DNA of 64,000 bases from Salminus brasiliensis (GCF_030463535.1 NC_132880.1:35419842-35483841); one strand, 5' to 3'. Counted from the first letter of the stretch, positions 37,068 through 49,743 are shown. The notes: generated by a model from the sequence alone, not told the origin. Program-made: numbers and translations.

Positions 37068-37989
37068 CGACGAGGGTGCAAAGAGATGCAGACTCTAATC
37101 AACCCTCAAATCATGTGAGCTCCACACTGGGGTTAGTAAGCGACCCTCCTCCCTCTGTAGCGTACCGGGCTCCTCTGTATCTGACACTGTGAACGACCAC
37201 CAGTGTGACCAGGCTGAACCCTGCATCGCTGCCTGCGTCACTGAGGGCGGAGCTGCGAGAAAGCAGCAAAATCACCCTTATTAATCAGCAATACACACAC
37301 GAGGAAACACACACACACGAGGAAACACACACACGAGGACCTAACTTAACACTTTGCTTGGAGAAATTATTTTTTACACGTTTGATTTTGGTAAGTGCAA
37401 TTTATTATATAAATTAATATATATATTATAAATTAATATATATTAATTAAATAAACATTTATAATAATGTCATGAAGCTAGTCCATTCGTTACTACTCTT
37501 CCCCCATCACTTGTAATGCTCCGGGACACTGGGAGGTGGAGGACTAACACATGCTTCCTCCTACACGTGCGTACACTGGCTAGCACCACGCCCATGCTGG
37601 CCAGAATCACAGTGAAGTGAAGTGAAGTGATGTGATGTGGGGAGAAGGAGAGCCATCCACCCTCCTGGAAAGAGCAAGGTCTATTGTGCTCTCTTGGGCT
37701 CCGGCTGCTGATGGCAGCTCTCTACCTCAAATATAAATTCATTTGTAACAGATCATGGCACTCCAAGTCATCCAAAAAAAAAAAGATGATGGATTCTTTG
37801 AAATCGTATTTATATTATTGATTTTTAATGTTAGATATTTATTATATATAACTTTGTATCTGCAATATTGTAAAGATAATTATTATGTAAAAATATTTTA
37901 TTCTCCATTGGTTCATATATTATGGAATTTGGACACAATGTAAAGAACATTGTCATTTTAAAAAATTCACTTATATTCAACTCAAACGT

Positions 37990-38280
37990 TTTATATAGGG
38001 CTTTTCACAACAAATGTTGTCCCAAAGCAGCTTTGCAGCTAGTGGCAACAGTGGCAAGATAAAAAAACTCCCTCAGATCGAGAGGAAGAAACCTTGAGAG
38101 GGACCAAGACTCAAAAGGGGAACCCATTCTCCTTTGGTCAACACCAAATAGAACAATAATAAGCAAATCAGAGAGAAAACAACAATAAAACAAGACTGAA
38201 CCAAGAGAAAAAAGGTAAATGTGCTGTCAAGCAGTGAGGTGCAGATGAATCAATGTAAGGCCCCAGAGCAGAACAGCGAA
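37990..38280. repeat. Dispersed fish repeat, class unresolved
   Basis: TTTTCACAACAAATGTTGTC, CAAAGCAGCTTTGCAG, AGGAAGAAACCTTGAGAGGG and ACCAAGACTCAAAAGGGGAA are phrases of a very common repeat in ostariophysan genomes. No coding capacity is visible. Confidence 0.6.
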
Positions 38281-38490
38281 TGGTGAGGAAGAATGAAATA
38301 TATAATTTATGTATAAACATAATTAATGTAATATAAAATGTATTGTAATTAGATATTTAATATAAAGATGATATTACTGCTAATAATAGTAATAACTAGA
38401 TATGAGTAATAATGGATATTAGTAGTATTACTTATTATTATACTGATGTGGTAATAAGAATTGTTCCCACCATTTATTTCCAGCAACATA

Positions 38491-38979
38491 CAGCTCTGGA
38501 AAAATTAGAGAGATAAATTCCCATCTCTATGTGTATGGCAGTCATTTTCTTCCAGGTATTTCATCAAACAAGGCTGAGTTACCTGAATTTGCAGACTATG
38601 AATGGTCCCAACAGCAATGTGAAAGACCAGTGGAGAGCCTGCCAAGACATGAAAGCTGTGATTGGCAGTCAAGGTTATTTCACCATAGTGATTCTGAATG
38701 CTCTCAAAGTTCAAATAATAGTGCTGTTGTTTAAATTTTAATAATAACTTTTTTGCATTATAATTATTATAAAATGTCTTTGCATTACTTATGCAGCTGT
38801 CATTTCTGCAAATAAATGCTCTAAATAGCAGTATTTTTATTTGGAATTTAAGGGCTATGTTGTCCATGGTTTGGTTAAAATACAATGCAAATGTTAATTT
38901 CCCTAAACACGTTGCCTATAAATAGTTTAACCAGAGAAACTAATAATGTAGGGTGGTCTCTTCATTTTTTCTGGAGCTG
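38491..38979. mobile_element. Miniature Tc1-type element (CAGCTCTGG ends)
   Basis: The left end CAGCTCTGGAAAAATTAGAG follows a TA. The right end, TGGTCTCTTCATTTTTTCTG then GAGCTG, is its inverted counterpart. Internal GGCTGAGTTACCTGAATTTG and CAACAGCAATGTGAAAGACC recall the reversed transposase gene of the widespread fish/lamprey Tc1 family with these ends. Most of the coding part is deleted, leaving 489 bp. Confidence 0.75.
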
Positions 38980-40251
38980 TTTTTTTAAACATTGCTTTTT
39001 CAAGCTTGTGAATCATTTTTACAAGCAATTGTTTTTTTTTTGTTTTTTTATCATTTTAAATAATTATTTATGTCACTCATCTCTTTGCTGCTGTGTTATT
39101 TTGAATAGAAATCAAAATTTTACTTCCGAATGAAAAACAAATTTTGTGTCCATGAAGTGCTCTGAACTGCATTTTAGGCATAAAAAGTGCTTCATAAATA
39201 AAGTGCATTTTTATAACGATGGTGTTTTTAATACATGGAAGCATTCTTCCAAAACAATCGCATTACTGTGGACTGAATATGTGTGCCTTGATCTGTAATA
39301 AAACACGACAACTAGCTTTGTACACATTTATTGGTCCTTTAGTGGTTCGTTTCTGACACAGGTGATCACAGTCTTCTTTAAATATAAATAAATCTTGATC
39401 TCACAACTAAACACACACAACATTAAGATACTGGTTCCTGATAACAAGACTGAACAGAATCACTCATTTCAGAAATACACAGCAAACACAGGAATCACAA
39501 GTGGACGAATAACTTAAAGCCCGGACAAAACAGCACCTTTATGGAGAAAGATATACCAAGGTTGCGAATACGTGTCCACAATACACTGACGGCACACTGA
39601 GTCGTTTAATCCAATAAAACATGCCAATCAGAGGGTGAAACGCTGTCATTCAAATATGCCCATTTGCCTGTATAATACAATCTACAACATCAGGAATAAG
39701 ATGGTTGAAGGGTGTGGACGGTAAAGTACTACACAGAAAACTAATAAAGAAATACTTCATTTTTTACTTCAAGGTAAATATGACTTATCCTTTTGAGTAA
39801 GCGCATGCCATCAATCAGCCTAGATATTTATTTCAATTTAGAGATTTCCTAAATCAGGAGGCTTCCATGGAGGTTAAAGGTATTTACAATTTTATTACTC
39901 TATGACTTTTACAATTTAAAACCTGACCTAGAAGGACTAGGTGTGCTGCCAATTCCTGGCAATGTTGTTTATCAGGAAGTAATCTTTTCTTGTTACTTGG
40001 TCACAAAATAGGGCAAGTTTTTTTGTCAACAGCGCACAGGAGGGCCAGGTGCGTAGTGAAAGAACCTTGAGTCATGTGCCTCCATTGTGGTCTTTCTTGT
40101 ACGCCTCTTCTGCACAAATATATAGAGGACAATTACTAAATAGAAGCTCAATTATTAAAGCAAAAATCACATTTCACTCAAAGATCCTGAAGCTTATCCA
40201 CAGAGCAGAACGTCCCTGTGTTCCATGAAAGGAAACTGTGCCTGTGCTCCC

Positions 40252-43200
40252 TTATTTAAAATCAAGAAGGTTGAGATCAATCTTGTAGTAAACGTAGGGG
40301 TAATATTCCTGCTGGCTCAAGTTCAAACCAGGGATGTCCATGGAGGCCTACAGACAAAGGCAGGAAACATTAGACAAAACACTGCACTGTACCTGGCACC
40401 ACAAGCTTAGATTTACATGGTAACTTACATCAATAATAGCAGCACTGCTGTCCAGATGCTTGTATAGCTCCTGCAGGACCTCCCGCAGCTTTTTCATGTT
40501 CTTCTTATTGGGCTGCAGAAGCATAGCCTGGAAGTTGACTGGCAATCCATACCTTCAGGGTTCAGATTAGAGGGACTAATATCTAAATCTTCATATGGAT
40601 TCATTAATAAAAACAATGCACAGACAAACAGTTAAGAAATGAACATGGCTTCTATTTATACAGCATCCTACCTTAAGACAGACTCTGTAAAAACTCTCAG
40701 AGCCTTGATATGGATCCAAGCAATGAAAGCCTCACTGAAGTTCACTTTCAGCCATCGTACCAAAGGCCCCTGCAGACAAACACAAATGCAGGTTTATCCT
40801 CTTAGCAGAGCGTTTAATACATTAATCAAGTCCTCCTTGTGTAGCATCATTGTAAAATGAAAATATTTAAGTAAATGGGAAATAATAATGTGACATTTGA
40901 TTAACTTAAAGAAAGTAAAATAGTCATTGGTATGTGCAAAAACACAAGTTTCAGACAAAGGTTTCATACAAAGATCTCAGAACATGTTAGCCTGTTAGTT
41001 AGGCCATAAATTGTCATTAGGAATCGTCTGCTGATGACAATTCCAGAAAATAATAACTCTGCTTCCTCAGATCTTTTGCTATCACTCAACAACCATGGGC
41101 TCCGTAATGCAGCTGAACAATCCCAATGAAGCTAACTGATTAATAGAAAGATCATCCTCCTAGATGGACCCATAATGTTTTTAAGCTGCCATAACTGCCA
41201 CAATAGGTGTTAATAAGTACTGCCTTACAAATGAGTCCAAACATTTGCACATGACACAATTAGTATTTTATGTTTCTGTTTAAGTTAGTCAAATAAAAGT
41301 GAGCATGTATTAATGTGCATCCTTTTCCTTTTCAAAGCAATAAAATATGCTATTTGACCAGTGATGCCCAAACTTTTACATATAACTACAACTGATTGTG
41401 GTTAGTGTTTGAAGTTGCTTCTTTAGTTTTGCACTGGAGCTACAAATTTTGATTGGCATAGCCTTCCATACTTCTATAATATAGACATTATTTAAATAAG
41501 CTGTTAGACACCAAACTTGTGTTGGCTGATTAAGTGGACAACCATGTAAATCAGACTGTTTGTCAAACTATTCCTTACTAAGTTTCCACACCGCTGGTAA
41601 AATGACATGTTTTGCTGATTTTCCTAAGTGAAACTTGAAGTTGACACAAAATTGAATGGCTTTTTCTTACAAATTTTAAGGCATAATGTCTGTAAACGTT
41701 ATACCGTACATCAGCATGTCACCCCCTTTCCCCCAAATATGTTATGTTATGTTCAGTAAATAAACAATGATTTTGCAATAAAGTGTGATCATTTTTTGCC
41801 CAATACAGCATGCGATTTCACAAGGGCTGCCCAAACATTTGCATCTATATATGGTTATTATTTCAGTGTGAAATCTTAGTTCATTACTTTATTTACTTCT
41901 GTGGTCTTATACTGCATGCATGCTGATGAAACACCTCAATTTCCCAGCAAGGATGAAAAAACAGTCATTTCATCTTCAGAAGATGAAATCATGCATTGTT
42001 TTGCATTGTTTGGTGTGTGTATTTATCTGGCCTGGGAGGGATGGATCAAAAGACATAATGTAACATAAAAAATTACAAAGTACATTAAACAGCAGGAGGA
42101 TTACAGCCACTTGCATTTTTTTTCTGCAAACTCTATAGCAAAATTTAATTCAATGTTTATTAAACAATGTATTCAACCTTTGTGTAATCCCTGTATTGTT
42201 TTTTAAATGAAGGATTGTGATGTGCAGTGTGGAATCATACAAACTGCTTCTTTTTGTCTGTAGAGAGCCGAGTCAACTCCTCTTTGTCTGCCTTCATCTC
42301 CTCTTCATTATACTGAAAGTCACGCACCACAAACCTGGCACAAGGAATTAAACCAGTCAAGGACACCAAGCACAACAGGACACCAAGCACAGTGTTCTGC
42401 AGTGAACCTTGTGTATGTGTTTTAGTAGTGGCTTTGAATGTAAACAGGCATACAGAATGTATGTTGAATGTATACAGTCACAAACACAGAGTCTTGTATA
42501 TGTGCACATGCTATTTGCACATACAGTGCTTAAGATACTCACTTGTTTTCCCTGGCCTTGTGTTTAAAGTCATCTATGGCCTTCCTAAAGAGCGTGACGC
42601 TGAACAGCCCACTGTCCTGGTCTTCAAACAGCAGACTGTGAGATAAGATGTGATCTCAAAATTAGAAGAATCAACTACTGCATTCTGCTGCAGTCCTACA
42701 CCGGCACTGCAGTGAAAGGATCAGACTGGAATTCAACTCAAACTGCTGAGACAAATCTTAGCAAGATCCCAAGCATCCAGCCACATTCATCATATTAGTG
42801 ATTTAAGCTAGTTAAGGTGTATTGCTGGCACAAGCATTTAATTGCACAGTTTGTGTACTGTTCAAAGAATAGCACTGTCATCTGCATGAGACTCTCAGCA
42901 GCAGGCGCCATGTATGAGTCTAGGAGTACCATGTACGATGTGAAGCACTGGAGCTCAATACAATGGGGTATAAAACTCCCAGCATTGGTCTGTGGAACAT
43001 TAAATCTGTGTTTAACAGAGTATTGGAGTACTATGGCAGCTAGAGGGGTATAAAGCTTACCCCAGCATTGGGCTATGGAGCACTGGGCCTGTGTTCTTTG
43101 AAGTATTGGAGCGAGCGCCACCCAATGGGGTATAAAACTCCCAGCATTGGGCTGTGGAGCACTGGGTCTGTGTTCTCTGAAGTATTGGAGATCCACCCAA

Positions 43201-46200
43201 TGACATAAGACACTGATTTCAGAAGATATGTTGGATGGGCAAGTGTCCTTAAACCATTGGACATACAGAATACTATTTGTTCATCATAACAATGGGAAAT
43301 AGCAAAACAAAGGAGGAAAATATCTAGGACACCCATGACAAATTGAATGAACTCAATAACTTGATGAAACCTAACATAAATGTGAAATTAGTCAGGAATT
43401 CCTCATGCAGCTCTGCTTTTAAAGAGGACCGGGACCTTCTAGTTTTCCCGGACAGCTGTCTGTGTGTGTGTGTGCTGTGTACAGGGCTATGGTCCTTGTT
43501 ATTGCGTTTGTCATCACGACCACACAGACAGGGGGATAATGGGTTTCCATAGTCACTGCGATGGCTGATTACATAGGTCAGTCTGCCTGTTTCTCCAACA
43601 AAGGAACAGATGCAGAAAGCATAATGCACAAAGACTGCGCTTTACACGAGTTGAGCTCGGCACTGTTCATTTCGAGTACTTCACAGTTTTCCAAAACACT
43701 GCGTTAACACAATAAATGCAAGAATAACAGCAGGAACAGTTTTCTCTATTGTGTTAAAAAACACTGTGAAATGAGCGCGGCCCATGTTTTCAGTCAGATT
43801 TCACTTTTAAATCCCAATAAACATGACTTACTTCGAAGATCGTGGAACCACCATTTCAGAAAGGGTCTCATATGTCTTCTGCCAGTCAGGGTAACTTGTT
43901 CTGTAAAATTAAGCAATTACTGGAACATTAAAAAAAGGAAACATAAAACCTGGATGCATAAAAGGGATATCAGGGAAAAACTGTTGATTAAGATACTTTG
44001 TTTTCCCATGAAATTTCCATGACATGCAGAAAAAAATTTGATCTACCGCCTTTAAGTTACAAAGCTAAATCGGACAGTCCTATCCTGGCTGACCACGGGT
44101 ATTAGAAAACATATAGACAGATGAGGTGACTTAAAGTCCTATGGAACAGTATAGTACAGCTTGGATGGCACTACAATTGAGTGATCTATTAAACATCCAG
44201 TAAAATTTGGATGAAAATAGCAGAAAAGAAATATAATAACATACATATTATAATTTAATAATCAAACCAATCTGAGAACTGTCTGGGCAGGGTCCTAATA
44301 TTCTTCTGAATGTGACTGACATCCCTGTAAATGAAAAAACCTTATACAGGAGGAGGAAAACACCTTCTTACTGTCCAACAGAAGTCCATGCAGAAAGATT
44401 TTATTCTATGCAATTTGAATACATCAAATCTAGACACAACGTACAGAACTGACAGACCCACATAAAAAAAAAGAAAAAAAATGTAAAAGATGGAGATACA
44501 CATGAATGGAACGCATGGATAAATGGACATGAATGAATGAACAGGGAAACAGATGGTGGACAGACCAGCAGAGAGACAGATAGGTATGCTAGCTTTCTCA
44601 GACTGGAACGCAGTGAGACAGAGCTGAATGGACAGTGTGGTTAAAGCTGTGTGGGTGGAACAAAACACATCAGTCCTCTGACTGGTAAGGGTACCACTGA
44701 CACAAGCAGTACCCAAGATAAAGCATACAGGGTGCATATATATTATTTGCCCACAAAAGAAAGATGAACCTGTTCAGAGAGAAAACATGAATTTAGGTTC
44801 CCTAACTAACTGGCCACTAACTGTTCCTCAGCAGGGGTAATCAATTATGGTTCTGGAGTGGCCAGTGGCCAGTGTTGGTAATGTCCCTGCTCGGTCACTC
44901 CTACTAAACCTGATAACTAACTGATACGTTGAGGTGAGGAAAGGTAAGGAAATCAATAAACTGGGCCAGACTTAACTCCCCAGCAACAGAATTGATGATT
45001 TCTGCTCAATAGGAAAATAAATCTCCATTACTTGGGTTGGTGAGCACTGAGAAATCGGCTCAATGTAAGGAAGATGAAAAAAATATCCAGTTAAAGTAAA
45101 CATTATGAAAAGCAGAAATAGCAGCATTACTTACTTCGGAACAACAACAATCATAGTGATGAGGTATTCAGAGTCAAGCACAAAGTCCTCTTTCTTCACA
45201 ATGTCAGCCAAGCTCCGTGTCAAAAGGCTCCCCCTAGTGGACAAAAACATCACCATCAGGAGATCAGTTGTCAATCAACTAGAAAAAAGCACTGATCTCC
45301 CCCTTGATAAAAGCTTTGTTTGTTTGTTTGGGAGGCACACACAGAAAAGCCTCAATTTACAGAATGCTAACTATACTATTAGGCTATCATAGTCTAAATG
45401 CTTCCACTTACGCATTCTTCCTCTCCAGGTTCTGCAGGTTGCCCTTAATGCTGTTGTACGCTGAAGCTCTTGCTTTCAAATCATTGTCTATCTGAGTCAC
45501 TTGCTGTTAAATAAAAAAAAGGGACAGATGCATTAAAAAAGTCATTTGGAGGTAAAAACATCACAAAACAACCATGATTCAAAAACGTATGATACATATT
45601 CTTCTATGGTCCTTACTTTTGAGATGATTTCTAAGATATTCTTCAGAGACTGCTTGATGGGATATTTGGCCATGTCCCACTGGAACCTTGTTATGTAGGT
45701 GATTAAATCAACTGCAAAGAAAAGAAATGTTGGCACAAGGATTAGTATTGTATCCTTACTACTAATACACATGCCAAAGTGTCTGCTTAAATTCATCCAT
45801 CTCCTAGTGGCAAACAAAGACACTTACAATGGTGAACATATTATGTAATTATATTCAACATATGGGATGATTTCTTCCCTTACCTCCATTGGCCAAAAGA
45901 TTCTCTTGTACTTTATCTCGACTATCCTCCAAAACATCAGTCATGTACTGGGCCAACTTCTTTACCACACTGAGGAGGTTTAAAATATTAAGTTATATGG
46001 AGTGGCTTCTTGCAAATGCAGCTAGACTCAAGTGACCAAAATAAATTTCTTAGGTAAAAACAAAAATTATGACATTTTAAAAATTTGTTAGATTGTTTTT
46101 GGCTTTTCACTAATCAGTTTTACTGTTTTTACTGCTAGCACTTTTAAAAATGTTTCATTTTTTATTTATTTGTATATTTTTGTTATTTCTGTGTTCATAT

Positions 46201-48332
46201 ATAATTAATTACTTATAATTACTTATACTTATAATATATTAGTATTAATAATAATAATAATTATATATATATATATTATAATTATTACTACATGTTGTAG
46301 GTCAGATTTTCAACTCTAAGTTTTAAAAACTTGATTATTTTAGGGCATCACTGGACTATCCTTTGAACTGGATTTATTATACAAATCTGACGCTAAATAG
46401 CAATGCACATCGCTCACTATTATATTCAAGAAATGTGCAATTTCTACATAAATGTGCATTTCTACATAACTTTGCAAGAAATGGTTCTCTAAAGGTGTTA
46501 CTTTACAGTAGATATCTACTTTTGAAACAAGTCTAATGTTAAAAGATGATTCACACAAACTGAACAAATAACACAAAAAGACACAAACCTTTCAACAAAG
46601 GAGTCCAGTTTGGCAAGCTCATCTGACAGGCCTACAAGGACATCAAGTGTTCCCACCTATAAAGAAAAACAACAACATTCACTAAAACACATGGAAACTT
46701 AGGTCTTAGGTTCTTATGCCAGTCTACAAAGCCTGCATACGAAATTGTGGGCCATTGCCAACATCCTGCACTTTTCATGTAAGTATACAGTATAGATGCA
46801 GATGCTGATGCATAGCTGCTTGCACAATTTTTAAATTGGGACCAAATCCTTCTGGTTCAGCATTACAGAGAAATATAACCTGTATTTCTGTACTGTTACA
46901 AAAGCAGTAATCAAGTAAACAAATATTTTAGCACAGTAGCCCAGTATCATCTAAATGTTCTGCTCAAACAAACAAAAAAAAAAGCAAATCTAAACACCTG
47001 CCTGATGCTGATCTGTTTGAAGCAATTCTCTGATTTCTGATTCCGGACTCATTTGACCAGGTTGCATTTTTGCAGGCTTCAGCCTCAGCTTTCTGTTCCT
47101 GGCTGACCGAAGCCATCTGCATGCAGCACATCTGCTTAAGGGTTCAACTTGTTGTGCATTCTGAGATGCTTTTCTGTTCACCACGGTTGTACAGAGTGGT
47201 TATCTGTAGCCAGTAGAGTTCCTGTAGCCTTGAAACAGTCTGGCCACACTCTCTAAACGTCCCTGGATCTTTGGACCACTCATTGTTTTTTTATTTATTC
47301 TGATACTGTAGAGACAGACGTGCACAAAAACCCCAGCCCACATCACAACCACACTTCAAATCACTGAGACCACCCCCCCTTTCTGATTCAAAATCACCTG
47401 AAGCTTCAGGCTTGTATCTGAGTTTATCTTCATTTCTCAACACTTTGTAATACTTGAGTAATCTGATCAGTACCATTAATATGCTTAAAGTATGGTATAG
47501 TACACTTAACAAGCCATTATGTTTTTGGTTATTCAACTGCTGTAGTTATTAAGTGTTAAGGGCAGTGGTGGCTCAGCGGTTAGAGCGCCGGGCTATCGAT
47601 AACAGGGTTGTGGGTTCGATTCCTGGGCTTGGCAAGCTGCCACTGTTGGGCCCTTGAGCAAGGCCCTTTACCCTCTCTGCTCCCTGGGCTCCCTGAGTTG
47701 GCTGCCCACCTCTCTAGGTGTGTGTGTACTCACTGCCCCTAGTTCACTAGTGTGTGTGTTCACTACCACAGATGGGTTAAAGGCGGAGGACACATTTCGC
47801 TGTACAGTGACAAATACGTGCACCTTTACTGGTCTCTCACTACTGCAGAGATCATGATGGTGGGGTGCGTTCACTTCACGAAAACGTGCTCCATAAATAG
47901 AGCTTTCCTGTCTATCAGGTCTTGTTTATTTTTGTGCTGATTTCCATTACCTTGGTTTACATAGTGTAAAATCCAGCCATGAAATAAGTACTTGGAGATC
48001 ATCAAATTGTGCAAAACTGAAGCTTTCTGAAGACAACTGATACTAGTCCAGATACGGCTTCCGTGAACAGCATCGTGAACACTGTAGTGAACGCTGCCTT
48101 CTAGGATCAGCTCACTTCGAATGTACCGAGTTCTCCAACCATAAAACCTCAACATGTGGTGTTCTTCAAAGACAGAAACAAAAGGCCGAAACTTCACCTT
48201 TAGGTCTGGAATGCTGAATTTGCTGTTGGTGGACAGGTTGCTGTTGGTGTGAGTGGTGGCGATGTTCATCTTATCCCATGTCTGCTGACAGGTCTTCTCT
48301 CCAGGAGCAGATATGAGCCAGAATTCAGCCAT
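40252..48332 (-). CDS. atp6v1c1: V-type proton ATPase subunit C 1
   Basis: Subunit C bridges the peripheral stalks of the V1 sector and the V0 ring; its release and rebinding control V-ATPase assembly. Coding exons: 48332-48198, 46656-46589, 45969-45884, 45711-45617, 45503-45412, 45233-45135, 43900-43832, 42635-42543, 42334-42241, 40769-40672, 40552-40429, 40347-40252. Together they are 1149 nt, 382 residues plus stop, exactly the human length, and every junction keeps phase with GT-AG sites. The start [19 protein letters not shown] is the conserved N-terminus; the ATG context is GCCATGG. Other landmarks: [75 protein letters not shown] and [17 protein letters not shown], ending IDLNLLDFK. It is divergent to azin1 and co-directional with baalc. 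The a/b paralog is not determined. Confidence 0.98.
42964..43202. repeat. Tandem array of an about 80-bp unit in atp6v1c1 intron
   Basis: Three consecutive units begin GGGGTATAAA at 42965, 43045 and 43127. They share CAGCATTGG, CTGTGGAGCACTGGG, CTGTGTTC and AGTATTGGAG. A partial fourth precedes them (GAAGCACTGGAGCTCAATAC). Related internal sequence (GGTATACAG...AGCTGTGGAGCAGTG) occurs in the miniature elements at 1039-1507 and 51380-51829. It lies in the intron between exons 43900-43832 and 42635-42543. Confidence 0.85.
43691..43775. repeat. Imperfect stem-loop in atp6v1c1 intron
   Basis: AAAACACTGCGTTAACACAA at the left and TATTGTGTTAAAAAACACTG at the right pair imperfectly over about 20 bases, with a loop of about 35. 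It starts roughly 60 bases past the donor of the exon ending at 43832. No function is assigned. Confidence 0.45.
47561..47826 (+). mobile_element. tRNA-derived SINE, copy 2
   Basis: Same family as 15645-15925: A box TGGCTCAGCGG, B box GGTTCGATTCC, body GCAAGCTGCCACTGTTGGGC then CCTTGAGCAAGG, tail GACACATTTCGCTGTACAG and GTGCACCTTTACT. It sits in the first coding intron of atp6v1c1. Its 3' end lies about 13 bp from the start of the left inverted-repeat arm. Confidence 0.9.
47840..48130 (+). repeat. Left arm of the about 290-bp inverted repeat at atp6v1c1
   Basis: From CTACTGCAGAGATCATGATG to CACTTCGAATGTACCGAG this segment is the reverse complement of 48924-49222, with scattered differences and a few small indels (I judge roughly 85% identity by eye). 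It lies 68 bp past the donor of the first coding exon. The TATA-like motif of the right arm is CATAAATAG here. Confidence 0.9.
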
Positions 48333-48369
48333 GGCTTCTCTCAGACAGTGCATCAGACCAGGGAATCTC
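48333..48369 (-). other. atp6v1c1: atp6v1c1 5' UTR part of the first coding exon
   Basis: An acceptor TGTTATAG lies at the 48370 boundary, 37 bases upstream of the start codon. A non-coding first exon is therefore expected upstream. A candidate donor (GCAGG/GTAAAT) at about 48896 would close that exon. An in-frame ATG upstream at 48353 would add LMHCLREA-type residues not seen in the family, so the later ATG at 48332 is preferred. Confidence 0.6.
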
Positions 48370-48895
48370 CTATAACATAAAATCAAACACGGTCATTGAG
48401 CTCAGGATTGGGGAAGGAGCTGAGAATAGATCTAGAGAATACTGCTGTACATATGTGACAGGGATTTGATCTGACAACTGTCTGCCTGCAGTTTCACGTT
48501 TCCTCGTTTATTCCTCAAATAGCAGTCACGAGTTTCCTGATCATAAGGACAGACTGTATGAGCCAGCTGCTGCAGCTGGTGTGTTATTGTGTTATTTAGA
48601 TACACTATTCAAATTAAACATCAAATACAGTGTCTGGACTTTAAACGCACACCTAAAACGCAGTTCACTAGTATGAGAGTCGGTGTGTATAGCAGTCGAT
48701 GCTGGCCAATGTCCCTTTTTACTACGAGCCTAACGCTACACAGGAGAGTCACGAACATGGGATAAGCTACTGATATTTATGTGTACATACATACCGTTTA
48801 GGGTTTACAGACTCAGTAAACCAAACCACGATAAAATAATGATTATATTGCCTATTTCAGCTATTAAAAGAAAACAGACGGTGTCGGTTATTTAC

Positions 48896-49200
48896 CCTGC
48901 TGCCACAGAGATCACAGACCGTGCTCAATACATTCAAAGTCAGCTGATCTAAGAAGGCAGCGTTCACTACAGCGTTCACCGTGCTGCGCCAAAGCCGTAT
49001 CTGGACTAGCGCCAGTTAGCTTCAGAAAGCTTCAGTTTCGCACATTTTGATAATCTCCAAGTATATATTTCACGGCTGGATTCCAGATTTTACACTACGT
49101 AAACCAAGTTAATGGATATCAGCACACAAAAAAAAGGAAAGTCTAAATCGACAGGGAAGCTCTATTTATAGGGCACATTTTCGTGAAGTGAACGCACCCC
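48896..49200 (-). promoter_or_regulatory. Probable atp6v1c1 promoter and leader exon
   Basis: On the minus strand a TATA-like CCTATAAATAGAG lies at about 49160-49172. About 265 bp further downstream is a GCAGG/GTAAAT donor (exon end about 48896), which would join the acceptor at 48369. Repeated GTGAACGC and GCGTTCACTTCACG motifs flank it. The whole segment coincides with the right arm of the inverted repeat described separately. The transcription start is inferred, not shown. Confidence 0.45.
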
Positions 49201-49222
49201 ACCATCATAATCTCTGCAGTAG
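48924..49222 (-). repeat. Right arm of the about 290-bp inverted repeat at atp6v1c1
   Basis: The reverse complement of this arm begins GCTACTGCAGAGATTATGAT and runs through GGGGTGCGTTCACTTCACGA, CCAGATACGGCTT and GTAGTGAACGCTGCCTTCT, matching the left arm in order. It overlaps the inferred atp6v1c1 promoter and leader exon. The spacer between the arms is about 793 bp and contains the first coding exon. Confidence 0.9.
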
Positions 49223-49743
49223 CTTTCTGGGCCTGAGCGAGAATATATCGCCCCCTGTTACTGTGGAGGGAGCAAAACAGTAAGATCCTCTGCAAATCAT
49301 ATGGAACTAATATTTATATTAGAACGATTAGGACTAAACACATGTTAACAAAGATGCTGTTTAATATAATATGCATCATTCAAAGGACTTACACAAATTT
49401 ACCTCACATTTCTATGGAAGAGATTTCACATACTATTAAAAAAAATGAATAATAGTAAATTCATGTCTTAATCCATACACAAATCAAGCTGATTAAACAG
49501 TCTGTCAGTTAAGATAACAGTTACCTGTTAGGAAACTGGGCCCAGATCTAGCAAGAGCTAGACACCCTGCTGATTAAGGTGGATCATTTAAATTAAGGGA
49601 TTAAGGTGGATCATTCAAAGAGACCATATCCTGGAGATTTCTCAGTGAAAAGTGCTATACAAAACAAAATATAGTAAATTCACTTACAGTCCACACAGAA
49701 GTTAAGGCGCTAAAACAAATCCATGCTGGGATTGGTGTGGCAT

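Larger units (their letters stand above)
37068..40251. other. baalc-atp6v1c1 intergenic spacer
   Basis: It contains the baalc 5' flank, a short ACACACGAGGAAAC tandem repeat (about 37293-37342), AT-rich DNA, a dispersed repeat at 37990-38280 and a miniature Tc1-type element at 38491-38979. TTTATT at 39827-39832 and 39327-39332 (AATAAA on the minus strand) are candidate poly(A) signals for atp6v1c1. No gene is seen. Confidence 0.55.

Noticed and set aside
36716-37102. Longer 128-residue minus frame across baalc exon 1
   Set aside because: Out of frame with the conserved MGCGGSRADAIEPRY protein; a shadow.
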